Assembly (NCBI RefSeq): GCF_020171785.1
Contig: NZ_JAIVAE010000002.1
Location: 248,001 to 312,000 of the forward strand
From: Guptibacillus hwajinpoensis
Lineage (GTDB): Bacteria; Bacillota; Bacilli; Bacillales; Guptibacillaceae
DNA length: 64,000 nt
Reading direction: 5' to 3'
Part shown: piece by piece, positions 17,489-26,308 of the stretch
How the letters are laid out: every line of letters begins with the position of its first letter
How positions within the stretch are numbered: the first letter of the stretch is position 1
Notes under the pieces: generated by a model
The model's database searches: none
Seen by the model: only the letters and a program-made list of their open reading frames with translations
Told to the model about the DNA's origin: nothing
Translations under genes and position numbers: made by a program

Positions 17489-18304
17489 ATGTCTAAGGCT
17501 CTAGTAACATTTGTTGTTCCAACATTTAATAAAGAGAAATTCATTAGACAAACCATTCAATCTATTCATAACCAAACTATTTCAAGTTGGAAGCTAATAA
17601 TTGTTGATGATGCTTCTTCAGATAATACTTTACAAATAGTAAAAGAAATTTCCGATCCAAGACAGACTAAAATTATCAAACATGAAAAAAATCAAGGCGT
17701 ATGTCATGTCCTTAATACAGCATTAAAATATGTTGATACTAAATATTTTGTTCAGGTTGATGGGGATGATTGGATAGAACCCAATTTGTTAGAAATCATG
17801 GTCTCTGAAATGGAAAAGCAGTCGAAAACAATAGCTTTAGCATATTCTAATACCAATCTATGGCTGAATAGAAAAGAAAAAGATTTTTTTAGACATGTAA
17901 TTAAAAGAGTGGAATTTAAATCTAAATACGATTTTGTGACTTATGGACCAATGGTACAACCTAGATTTTATAGAACAGAGTGTGTAAAAGAAGTAGGAGG
18001 ATGGGAAATTGATGATCCAAGTAAAGGACGCCTAATGGAAGATCGAAGAATGCTATTAAGATTATTAGATAATTATAAGTTTAAATATATAGATGAAAAC
18101 CTTTATAATTTGCGAATCCATGGTAATAATTTGAGCTCGGATAAAAATGCTGAAATGTACAATGTGATTAAAAAATATTATACGGATAAAGCATTAAGTC
18201 GCTGGGGAGATGGTGTTAAGGCTAGGTATATTGGTTCTCCGAATACTTGGAAAAAGATTTGTTTAGTTAATGAAATTCAAGCAACTAAGAAGAAAAAAGA
18301 TTAA
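17489..18304 (+). CDS. Family 2 glycosyltransferase (2)
   Basis: 271 residues and a paralogue of the preceding gene: FVVPTFNKEKFIRQTIQSI, IIVDDASSDNT, the VDGDD metal motif, then MVQPRFYRTECVKEVGGW and RLMEDRRMLLRLL. Both also share a C-terminal block with RWGD. TAGGAGG precedes the ATG. It is the last gene of the plus-strand glycan operon. A GCTGGC/GCCAGC hairpin about 80 bases downstream (18383-18401) may end transcription. Confidence 0.85.
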   Translation: MSKALVTFVVPTFNKEKFIRQTIQSIHNQTISSWKLIIVDDASSDNTLQIVKEISDPRQTKIIKHEKNQGVCHVLNTALKYVDTKYFVQVDGDDWIEPNLLEIMVSEMEKQSKTIALAYSNTNLWLNRKEKDFFRHVIKRVEFKSKYDFVTYGPMVQPRFYRTECVKEVGGWEIDDPSKGRLMEDRRMLLRLLDNYKFKYIDENLYNLRIHGNNLSSDKNAEMYNVIKKYYTDKALSRWGDGVKARYIGSPNTWKKICLVNEIQATKKKKD

Positions 18305-18413
18305 TTGGAAGGTTGTTTTCAATAACGATTTATCATTCCCTAATTTATAACGGAAATAAATTTCCTAATATTAGCGCATCTTAGCTGGCATACAGCCAGC
18401 TTTAACTTTCTAA

Positions 18414-19238
18414 CTTAATCTGTAAGATCCACCTTTGATATTGAATGTAGTAGAGTGGTGAACGGTTCAGTCTAACATGGCTGTAGCAAGCATAATTTCA
18501 CCAAAACAAAAATCTTGGCCCATTCAACATAAGACTTGTGTGAAGTTAAGATCATAACTCCTTGTTCGTACCTTTTTGATATGATTTGAAACTGGGTATG
18601 AGCAATAACTTCATTGAAGGTAAAATAGCCTATTTCATCAATAATAAGAAGGTCTGGACGACAGTAACGCTTGATAATACGTAAGATAAATCCTTCTTTA
18701 TGCGCCTTCCGGTATTCACTGATAAAATTATTCGTATTAATGAAAAGAACAGTATGGCCCTGAGTTAACTCTTCTAAAGCCATGGATATTGCTAAGTGAC
18801 TCTTACCTATTTCAGGTGGTCCAAGTAGGATGTTGTTTTCTTCATTATGTATATACCTTCCTGTCAGAACTTCGTTCACTCGTGGTGGAATCTAAGCTCG
18901 GTTAAAAAGAAAGTCAAAGTCATGTATTGTTACCAAAGTATTCATATGACACTTCATTAACTTTTTTAGATTCATGCTGTCTGTAAACTCTACATACTTC
19001 ATACGAGAATAGCTTAATACCATAGTGAAAGCATAAACTTCTTTCTGCTCTTCATTTACTTCATATTTGCCAATCTCTCCCTATTTCATTTGAGCCTGTT
19101 TACCAGGAGAGGTTTCATATAGAACAGTCGCTTGCTATTTAGACTTGTACGATATGGCCTTACAAAGTCTCTAAGAATAGTTTTCTTACCCTCATATCCT
19201 AATGCTTCTATCTGGTCAAATAACACTGAGCAATTCAT
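18414..19238 (-). pseudogene. IS21-family remnant: istA piece joined to istB
   Basis: From an ATG at 19238 the minus strand reads like the IstA HTH/integrase N-side (LGYEGKKTILRDFVRPYR) with several stops, then MKYVEFTDSMNLKKLMKCHM. This runs into an IstB-like part (18472-18879) with a degenerate Walker A (GPPEIGKSHLA), Walker B LLIIDEIGY, and a frame-shifted end still reading HHST-FNIKGGSYRL near 18430. Most of istA is deleted and istB is frame-shifted. It separates the plus-strand glycan operon from the minus-strand formyltransferase pair. Confidence 0.82.
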
Positions 19239-19421
19239 AGTTCCTTTTTTTTATTCCCGTTTTAAGATACTTTTTATACTCTAACCATAAAAAATTCCTC
19301 AGTAGTTCGGACCATCACTCTACACTCCATGTCTAAAAGTTATATAGCATAATTATCCATTATTAGTGGGGAATTTGGTAACGTTGTTATAAGGGATTTT
19401 ATCACCGATACTAATAGTTGT

Positions 19422-20342
19422 TTAGTATAGAATATCTTTCGCATTGATTTTATCATCTGTTTCGTAATTTTTTATGATGAGTGAACCATCTATAGTTTTT
19501 ACAATCATATCTTTTTTGAATATTTCTATGACCTCGCCAACTTTATAGTTGATTGTATCTAAAAAGTAGTCAAAAGGATAAGCTTCCCAAATAATAATTT
19601 TTGAACCCTTCGAAGTAAATAAGTAAGCACCCGGGAAAGGGTGTGTAACTGCACGGATTAAATTGTATATTTCTACTGTTGAACTGTTTAATGAGATTCT
19701 TCCATCTTTTGCAGATCTTTTAGGGTACCAAGACGTTTTATTTGATACTTGAGGTCTTAAGGTAATGCTATTGTCTAAATAATCATGAATTAAATTGGAT
19801 ATTTGCTCTTTCCCAACTAAAAAAGACTTATATTGTAGCGTTTGAATAGTATCGAATTCATTGATTTCAAATACTTTAATGGAATGAATACTTCCCTCAT
19901 CAGCCTTTGGATTATATTTAAAACAGTTATTGATAAAGCGCTTGTGGCCTTTAATTATTGACCAATTTAGTGGAGAACGCCCTCTCCCATATGGTAAGTG
20001 GCCAGCGCTACCATGAAAACCGAAAATGCCAAAATCGAACTTATTTAAGATTTGTTCTGGAATAATACGTTGCCACCCAATTGAAATACCAATCTCAAAG
20101 GAGTTTCGATAAAAAAATTCTAAACTTGTTTTATCCATTAACTTGTAATCAGAAACTTGGAAACATTGAATCCCTAGTTCATTAGATAAAGTAGTTAAAT
20201 CTTTGTATCCTGAAATTTGATTTTGTAAAGTAATATTTTTAACTGTAATAATCAGATTAATAGGTATTATCTCATTGTGTATAAATCGAATCATTTTTTC
20301 TGTTGTTTCTTTATTTCCAAAAATCACAACTTTGTATAACAT
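19422..20342 (-). CDS. Formyltransferase, methionyl-tRNA/sugar formyltransferase fold
   Basis: 306 residues from ATG 20342 (GGAG 8 bases upstream; an earlier in-frame GTG lacks a good site). The N-terminal formyl-transferase domain shows FGFHGSAGHLPYGRGRSPLNW (about 105-125) in place of the usual N-x-H-x-S-x-LP-x-yRG motif, so the first catalytic Asn is not obvious, and a possible D at KADEGSIH. The C-terminal part (NLIRAVTHPFPGAYLFT) matches the Formyl_trans_C-like half. Because it lies with a deacetylase-like gene among sugar genes, an amino-sugar N-formyltransferase is more likely than a second fmt. Confidence 0.75.
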   Translation of the reverse strand: MLYKVVIFGNKETTEKMIRFIHNEIIPINLIITVKNITLQNQISGYKDLTTLSNELGIQCFQVSDYKLMDKTSLEFFYRNSFEIGISIGWQRIIPEQILNKFDFGIFGFHGSAGHLPYGRGRSPLNWSIIKGHKRFINNCFKYNPKADEGSIHSIKVFEINEFDTIQTLQYKSFLVGKEQISNLIHDYLDNSITLRPQVSNKTSWYPKRSAKDGRISLNSSTVEIYNLIRAVTHPFPGAYLFTSKGSKIIIWEAYPFDYFLDTINYKVGEVIEIFKKDMIVKTIDGSLIIKNYETDDKINAKDILY

Positions 20343-20356
20343 CCTTATCACTCCAT

Positions 20357-21091
20357 TTATAAAGGAAAGTGATTACATTCTTCCTTGAATGTTTCATTTA
20401 ATATTTGAACCTTCTCTCTTTTCAAGGAGGTGAAATTGTCAGAGTTTTTATAACCTACAGATGTCCATGAATAGGGGTGAGTTAACAACTGAATTTTAGA
20501 ATATTTTTTTAATCCATCTAAATCAGGATATCCATATTCCCAACCATGCCTAGAATCTGAGTAATACTTTACTCTTACATTATCAAAACCTTGTTCACTT
20601 TCCTTCAGGTCAAAAAACAGGGAATCATATGTGTTGATTTTTCCATCTATATTCAATTTTTCTCGTAGTATCTTCTTAGAGGGTCGATGAAAGGAATAAC
20701 GGTCAATCGGAATTTCAAGTAAACTTTCCATAATTTCAATATCATTACTTATATATTCTCTAATTTTAGAAATACACGATAGCATTCCCAAGTGTACATG
20801 AATACCTATTTTATGATCCATCTTATTAATTTCTCTTATTAAATTTATGTTTTTTGTTGAAAATAAATTATAGGCGTTATTCCTTGTTTGAAACAGATAA
20901 CTCGTTTTGATTCCTAAAGACTTTTCTAGTTCAGCTAGCTTGAATGCTCTCTCAACAGAAAACTCGACGTCATGACGAATGATTGCGAAATGATTACTCT
21001 TTTCTGTAACCTCACTAAAATCAATAATTTCATGTTGCTGATTAAGTCTAGAAATAATATCACAATACTCTTTGTATGAAAATGCATTCAT
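20357..21091 (-). CDS. Polysaccharide-deacetylase-fold protein
   Basis: 244 residues with a NodB-like order of metal/catalytic motifs: AIIRHDVE (about 36-43), GIHVHLG (about 95-101), YSFHRPS and LLTHPYSW near the C-terminus. The fold removes N-acetyl groups from glycans. There is no signal peptide, so it may act on a cytoplasmic sugar precursor. GGAGTG precedes the ATG. It is 14 bases upstream of the formyltransferase start, so the pair probably swaps an acetyl for a formyl group (inference). Confidence 0.72.
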   Translation of the reverse strand: MNAFSYKEYCDIISRLNQQHEIIDFSEVTEKSNHFAIIRHDVEFSVERAFKLAELEKSLGIKTSYLFQTRNNAYNLFSTKNINLIREINKMDHKIGIHVHLGMLSCISKIREYISNDIEIMESLLEIPIDRYSFHRPSKKILREKLNIDGKINTYDSLFFDLKESEQGFDNVRVKYYSDSRHGWEYGYPDLDGLKKYSKIQLLTHPYSWTSVGYKNSDNFTSLKREKVQILNETFKEECNHFPL

Positions 21092-21325
21092 GTATATTCA
21101 CTCCGTATATTTGTAACTTACTTACCTCCTATTGTATGTATAGGAATAATAGAAAGTTAATAATTTCTTATTATTGTACATGATGTTATCTGTGAAGTGT
21201 TTTCAATTAAGTTCTGTCAAAAAACGTTAGTAAAAATTATTGTGCGTTATTATAATTATGTAATTTCAAACAATTTCTCCCATGATCCCCCTGTAGTTTA
21301 TCAAATAAAGAAACGACCGTATCTA

Positions 21326-21379
21326 TGAACTACAACCCGAATAATGGACACTTATAAAAAAGTGCCCATTATTCGGGTT
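21326..21379 (+). mobile_element. Probable left end of an IS3-type element, with strong hairpin
   Basis: TGAACTACAACCCGAATAAT followed by GGACAC looks like the left terminal repeat of IS3/IS150-type elements (TG...GGACAC). It also folds with 21361-21379, AACCCGAATAATGG against CCATTATTCGGGTT. The right-hand counterpart was not found. Confidence 0.5.
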
Positions 21380-21442
21380 CTTTCTGTTTGTAGAAATAAA
21401 ACCCATTTATAATGAAACAAAGACCATGAACGGAGTGAGCGT

Positions 21443-22620
21443 ATGAGTCATCGTATGTTTACTGAGAAGGAATTGAAGCAGCTTCAAAATAATTTGAATG
21501 TGTTGCGTTTATTAGGCCTTACCATCAGCTGTCAATCCTCATTTAAACAGGTTGCTATTAAAGAGTATCAAAAAGGAAAATTTCCTAGCCAAATTTTTGA
21601 GGAACATGGGTTTTATGTCAATTTTATCGGTCAAGACCACCCAAACTCTCGTTACAACGGTGGCGTGAAACCTGTAAGAAGTATGGAAAAGCAGGATTAG
21701 AAGGAGAACGAAGAGGCAAGGGAAGCCCAGGACGGCCTTCAAAACGAGAGCTTTCACTGAAGAAAAGCTAAAGAAGGCTGAAGCACGGATCAACTATTTA
21801 GAGGTTGAGAATGAATTCTTAAAAAAGCTAGACGAACTCGAAAGGCAGGCGTTGAAGAAGAAGAAATAGCTGGTCTCCTACTTATGCGCCTTAACCGGTG
21901 TGAGCCGAAGTGGTTATTATGCCTGGTTAAAGTCTCGAGGTAAGAGAGAATGGACAAATACTAGAGATGAAGAGGATGTCACGTTAATTCGGTCTATTTT
22001 TCAACAGGAAGATGAGAAAGTAGGCGCGCTTCAAAGTAAGATGTTTTTAGGGAATGATCACGAGGTCATTATGAACCATAAAAAAAATCAGATGGTTAAA
22101 GAAAGTTTCAATTTGTGACTAAAATTAGAAGAGTTAATCCTTATAAGTGAATGATGAAAACGACTCAAAAGCACAGCACATGTCCAAACCACCGAAAATT
22201 CAAGTAGGAAAAGCCTGGTCTCGTCTACTTAACAGACATTACCTTTATTTGTTATGGGAAGGGACAAAAAGCTTATCTCTCCTGTGTGAAGGACAGTAAA
22301 ACAAAAGAAATTGTCGCTCATCATGTCTCCACTTCGCTTGGAATGGAATTAGTTGATTAAGCGTTAGAAAAGCTCAAAACAAGATCTCTGAAAAAATACA
22401 TGTCTAGAAAGGGAAACTGTTGGGACAACGCTCCAATGGAATTATTCTTTGGTCATTTTAAAGATCGGGTCAATCACAAAGCATGCAGGAATTTGAATGA
22501 ACTGAAAGAGAAAGTAGATGGCTATATCCACCGTTATAACCACCAAAGGTACCAATGGGGATTAAATAAAATGACCCCGGTACAATACCGAGGTCATTTA
22601 CTATCAGCAGTTACAATTGA
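21443..22620 (+). pseudogene. IS3-family (IS150-like) transposase remnant
   Basis: Pieces in order: an OrfA-like helix-turn-helix ORF (21443-21700) with an atypical stretch before it stops, a Leu-zipper-like bit near 21790-21830, the OrfB start SGYYAWLKSRGKREW (about 21905), then an out-of-frame DDE core, and the end of OrfB SRKGNCWDNAPMELFFGHFK...YNHQRYQWGLNKMTPVQYR (22400-22600). Several stops and frameshifts show it is dead. An AAATGACC/GGTCATTT hairpin lies at its 3' end (22568-22599). Confidence 0.85.
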
Positions 22621-22636
22621 CTATTTCAGGTCTTTT

Positions 22637-22771
22637 TTATTGATTAGGACGCCAATTCGTTTTTCCACAAGACTTACACCCTGTAGCTTTTTTTGGAGAA
22701 CTGGAATTCTTATTTGCTCGCCTTCTTCTCTTAACTTCTCGATAAAGTGCTTGTATATCAGCCTTTTTCAT
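22637..22771 (-). CDS. Short basic protein with one CxxC (CKSCGK)
   Basis: 44 residues, missed by a length cut. It has an Arg/Lys-rich helix (ALYREVKRRRRANKN), then GCKSCGKTNWRPNQ, a single zinc-knuckle-like CxxC. AGGAGG lies 6 bases before the ATG at 22771. It follows the IS3 remnant on the opposite strand. The role is unknown; a small nucleic-acid-binding or spore-core protein is possible. Confidence 0.5.
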   Translation of the reverse strand: MKKADIQALYREVKRRRRANKNSSSPKKATGCKSCGKTNWRPNQ

Positions 22772-22846
22772 TCATATCCTCCTCATTCGAGCTTTTCCTT
22801 TGAATAATACATACTATTCATGCTCAAACGGGAGGTGTTGAGATGA

Positions 22847-23641
22847 TTAAGGTTTTCTATAAAATGGGTTAATCACTGATTTCTTAGCTGTTTCTCGATT
22901 GAATTTAAAAGGATTAAATGGTTGTGGGGTGAATAGGGATTGTTGAGACTGAAATGGCGATATAGTTTTACGTTCTCTTATTGATTCGTTTGGTGAACGC
23001 TTTGTCTGTTTAATTGATGAATATTCATCTGGTAGTGAAGGCCAATCAGATATAGATATTGCTGAAATTTGATAAGAAGAAAAGATAGGGTTGATTTTTT
23101 CGAGTACAGATGTAACTAGAAATTCGTATTGTGCTATAGATAGATGATCAATCGGTTTAAAGTATGGTTTCATATAATATTGAATCGTTAAATAAGCAAG
23201 CCATTCCATTGACGTATCGATGTATTCAGGGTGAACCGAACATTTTAGTGTGGAAAACGGGTCAGGTAACCAAATATTTTTATGAATTCTCTTTTGTAAA
23301 TCCAAGCTTTTACTTTTCATTCCTTTGAGATGATACGTTTTTTCTTCAGTAATTAATGAAAGCGGGTAGTTATATTTATCGGAAACGTTGACTGTTATAT
23401 TTAGAACTGCGGGGTTTGCATGATCACTCAACTCAATCCCAGTGTGAGTTAGTAAAGAAAAGAAAAATGATGCTCTGTCGCTTGATTCAATATTGAGATA
23501 CATTTTTTTTGTAATTAGTGATCCAATGAGTCTATTATTTTGAAATGTAATTCCCCAATAAGGTAAAAGAATTTTAAGAGTCTCTAGGTCAATAATATCA
23601 AGATTACAAATCTCTTTATCCATCCAATACAATTTATTCAA
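22847..23641 (-). CDS. Unrecognised protein, 264 aa
   Basis: TTG start at 23641 with AGGGAG 9 bases upstream. It is soluble, with no signal peptide or membrane helix. A mixed alpha/beta body (about 1-215) is followed by a Ser/Pro/Phe-rich tail with repeats such as PFQSQQSLFTPQPFNPFKF. Such tails are common in coat-associated proteins. It is divergent from the Cys-rich spore-like gene at 23774. I do not recognise the family. Confidence 0.6.
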   Translation of the reverse strand: MNKLYWMDKEICNLDIIDLETLKILLPYWGITFQNNRLIGSLITKKMYLNIESSDRASFFFSLLTHTGIELSDHANPAVLNITVNVSDKYNYPLSLITEEKTYHLKGMKSKSLDLQKRIHKNIWLPDPFSTLKCSVHPEYIDTSMEWLAYLTIQYYMKPYFKPIDHLSIAQYEFLVTSVLEKINPIFSSYQISAISISDWPSLPDEYSSIKQTKRSPNESIRERKTISPFQSQQSLFTPQPFNPFKFNRETAKKSVINPFYRKP

Positions 23642-23773
23642 TAACTTTCACTCCCTGAATTTTATGTTGATAGCTTGCAAATAAATTTGGGCCACTCCTT
23701 CTGTTGCATTTCTGTGCTAATTCCATAGTATGTAGGGAATCAACCTATCATGTGAAAGAAAGGAAGGAACGAT

Positions 23774-24952
23774 ATGGGTCACAAACCACATAAGAAACAC
23801 ACCGTTCCAACAGCTACAAATAGCTTGCAGGATGAGTGTATTCGCGTTCAAAAAGTATACGACTGGGTGACCGATCAGCTTTCTGTAAAGAAGAAAATAC
23901 ACTTTACAGATCATGAGCTTAAAAAGATCGAGTGTGCTATGGAAGATCCTAGCCGCCGTCCTCTTCGTATCGTATGTAAAACACCGGAAGCCCCTCCATT
24001 GTTCCCGCTCTCAGGTAGCGAACATACAGATGATGATTTCTTCTGTGAACAAATTGGAGAAAAACGTGATGTTAGCGTAGCGATCCCTGGTGGGGGATTT
24101 GCGGATGCTCAACTCGTTGACCTTCTCTTTACAACTGATGTGAAGGTGAAGGTTGTTGATCGCCATGGTAAGTTAGTAACCGAGGTCGACTGCAACGCAT
24201 CTGTTCTTGAATCATTCGTTTTGTGTTTCCCGAATGGGACAGATCTTTTCTGCCGAATTACTAAAATTGTTTGCCGCATTCCTTCAGGAACAGTCCTGCT
24301 AAATTGCCCGGCACCACGCTCTTTTGATCTTGAAGTCATTTTCTGTGTTGATATTCAAGTAGAAGCAGAAGTAAAACTAGAGGTACTTGCTAAATTCTGT
24401 TCACCTCGAGATAATGATCTTCTTGCACCTGACTCTGACTCAATTAATGAATGTCCTCCTGTAGAATTCCCTGAACAGTGTCCAAACATTTTCCCTCGAC
24501 CAAATTGTGATTGTTCACTATCTGGAGAAGCGAGTGGCGAAACGGATTCTGAAGATGAAGGCAAAGCAACATTACTTGTGAATATATGCGATGATTGCAG
24601 CCTATCAGGTAGTTCGATGAAACTGAATTTCCATGACACCGATTCAAGTGATGGAAAGCACGACTTTACTTTCACAGCTACAAGCTTTGATCAGGATACA
24701 CTCGAATGTAAAGAGTGTGGAGATGGATTAAAGTTCATCATTGAAGGTAGCGGAGAAACCGATCGTGGTCGTAAGCTTGACTTTAAATTAGCTGTCGTCG
24801 ATTCTGACGATGATCAGTGGTTTGAAGTTCATTTATTGAATCGTAGAGGAAATGTCGTATTTAATACAGGAACAGTAGAAGTTGAAGAAGGCGAATTAAC
24901 AATTGATGATTGCATCACATTTGAAGATCTAAAGTATAAGAAACAGCCATAA
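23774..24952 (+). CDS. Probable spore-surface protein with VQKVYDWV motif, Cys-rich
   Basis: 392 residues. The N-terminus has CIRVQKVYDWVTDQL, a motif I associate with spore-surface proteins of Bacillus. A beta-rich middle (about 95-215) contains repeated hydrophobic strands with cysteines (LCFPNGTDLFCRITKIVC), like SPOCS/DUF3794 modules. The C-terminal third is rich in Asp/Ser with CDCSLSGEASGE and CDDCSLSGSS pairs. GAAAGGAAGG precedes the ATG, and CATAGTATG (23724) upstream is one base off the sigma-K -10 pattern. It has its own terminator. The function is inferred only. Confidence 0.6.
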   Translation: MGHKPHKKHTVPTATNSLQDECIRVQKVYDWVTDQLSVKKKIHFTDHELKKIECAMEDPSRRPLRIVCKTPEAPPLFPLSGSEHTDDDFFCEQIGEKRDVSVAIPGGGFADAQLVDLLFTTDVKVKVVDRHGKLVTEVDCNASVLESFVLCFPNGTDLFCRITKIVCRIPSGTVLLNCPAPRSFDLEVIFCVDIQVEAEVKLEVLAKFCSPRDNDLLAPDSDSINECPPVEFPEQCPNIFPRPNCDCSLSGEASGETDSEDEGKATLLVNICDDCSLSGSSMKLNFHDTDSSDGKHDFTFTATSFDQDTLECKECGDGLKFIIEGSGETDRGRKLDFKLAVVDSDDDQWFEVHLLNRRGNVVFNTGTVEVEEGELTIDDCITFEDLKYKKQP

Positions 24953-24957
24953 ATCTG

Positions 24958-24988
24958 AAGTGCAGGAGATCATATCCTGCACTTTTTT
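24958..24988 (+). terminator. Terminator after the VQKVYDWV protein gene
   Basis: AAGTGCAGGA-loop-TCCTGCACTT followed by a T run. Confidence 0.9.
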
Positions 24989-25058
24989 GTTATGAAAGAA
25001 GACCTACTACTCATACATATAGAATAAGGGTAGCGCTGGCAAGAGAGGGGGAGGATCG

Positions 25059-25967
25059 ATGCAAGGAGAGAAGTTAAGTTACTCTCGTCTCATTTCACGA
25101 ACAAAATATTTTCAAGAAAAATCATTAGAGCTCGAGAAGGAACTTATTTTTGCCAATGATCAATTGGCTACATTAGAGAAGCAACTCGAGTCAACTAAAG
25201 ATCATGAGAGTACGATTGCTCACTTGAAAGAAGAGTTGACTAAGTTAGAAGGAACGCTCGAAACTCAGACACAGGAATTGATTGAGATGAAAAATGAAGT
25301 GGATGTAACGAAGAAAGCAAATAGTAGAACGGAAGATACCACTAAAATAAAGGGATATGAAGATCTACTGGCAGAAATGCAAATAGAGATTAATGAAAAA
25401 GACAAGCGACTTCAACATTATCAGGGAAAAATCAAGAACTTAGAAAAAAAAGCACAGTTTCTTCCTACTGAAAAGGTAGCTGAAGTGGAGGCAAAGCCAA
25501 CGGAAATTGCTGATCATTTTGCCGTTAGTTACTTTAATACCTCCATTATTATTCTTGATAAACAGTCGGTGATGATACGAGGTGATTTGCAAATTGAAAA
25601 TTGTGGAGTAGCGAAATTAACGAATCCACTCGTATGTTTTCGTTTTTCACCGTCAGAAATGGCGACTTTAAAAGGGAGAATTTACCCGATTGAAGTTGCT
25701 GAAACAAAATCGCTGGATTCGAGTGATCGCGTTCACTGGGTTTTTCCAGATCATGATGGGTTGGATAAAGCGAAAGAAAAAGGAGAGATATGGGTGTCTC
25801 CATTACATCCAGTGACATTACATCCAGGTGACAAAATTGCTATTGAAAGTTTTCAAATTCCGATTAAATCTGAATTCAAAGAGCCTGTTATTATTGAAGG
25901 TTTTGTGTATTTTCAAAGCAATAATTATCGAATTAAAGTATCCAATCAAATAGCCTTGAGCTACTAA
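25059..25967 (+). CDS. Unrecognised coiled-coil protein, 302 aa
   Basis: Residues about 10-135 form a long coiled coil rich in Glu, Lys, Leu. Residues about 150-302 form a beta-rich domain (SIIILDKQSVMIRGDLQIEN..., PGDKIAIESFQIPI, VIIEGFVYFQSNNYRI). AGGGGGAGG is directly before the ATG. No signal peptide. It lies between two genes that look sporulation-linked, so a coat scaffold or assembly factor is possible. CATACATATAGAATA upstream (about 25012) partly resembles a sigma-K -10. Confidence 0.55.
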   Translation: MQGEKLSYSRLISRTKYFQEKSLELEKELIFANDQLATLEKQLESTKDHESTIAHLKEELTKLEGTLETQTQELIEMKNEVDVTKKANSRTEDTTKIKGYEDLLAEMQIEINEKDKRLQHYQGKIKNLEKKAQFLPTEKVAEVEAKPTEIADHFAVSYFNTSIIILDKQSVMIRGDLQIENCGVAKLTNPLVCFRFSPSEMATLKGRIYPIEVAETKSLDSSDRVHWVFPDHDGLDKAKEKGEIWVSPLHPVTLHPGDKIAIESFQIPIKSEFKEPVIIEGFVYFQSNNYRIKVSNQIALSY

Positions 25968-25983
25968 TATAGATGTCGCCCAT

Positions 25984-26011
25984 ACCCACTATCCTCTTCT
26001 TGCATAGGATA
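25984..26011 (+). promoter_or_regulatory. Sigma-K-type promoter for the gene at 26048
   Basis: AC at 25984-25985, a 17-base spacer, then CATAGGATA at 26003-26011. This fits the sigma-K pattern AC-N16-17-CATAnnnTA exactly and implies expression in the mother cell late in sporulation. Confidence 0.6.
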
Positions 26012-26047
26012 ACGTGAAGTAAGAGGATAAAAGGGGGAGGTTTTAAA

Positions 26048-26281
26048 ATGTCTGAAAAGAAAAGAAAGCCACAAGTCATTCATGTTGACCGGGTGATTAT
26101 TAAAGCGAATGAAGTCATTATTCAAGAAGAACGCGATGAGCATAGACACAACAAAGAGGACCGAAGAGACAATCGCCGTGATCCATGGGGGTTTTTTGGC
26201 TCTAACGATGTTGCTGATGAGGATAGGGAACGTGAAGATAGAGAAAATGAGGATGAGAGGAAAGAGCGTTACTGGTTCTAA
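26048..26281 (+). CDS. Small, highly charged, probably late-sporulation protein
   Basis: 77 residues: KPQVIHVDRVIIKANEVIIQ at the N-terminus, then a run of Asp/Glu/Arg/His dipeptides with WGFFGSND in the middle. It is low-complexity and charged like coat-filling proteins. GGGGGAGG precedes the ATG, and a sigma-K-like promoter lies upstream. The family is unknown to me. Confidence 0.6.
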   Translation: MSEKKRKPQVIHVDRVIIKANEVIIQEERDEHRHNKEDRRDNRRDPWGFFGSNDVADEDREREDRENEDERKERYWF

Positions 26282-26308
26282 GAGCAGAGGTTATCTGCTC
26301 TTTTTTTG
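26279..26308 (+). terminator. Terminator located inside the 3' end of the convergent DUF421 gene
   Basis: AAGAGCAG-loop-CTGCTCTT followed by T7 on the plus strand. The last codons and stop of the minus-strand gene (26291) fall within it. Confidence 0.85.
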
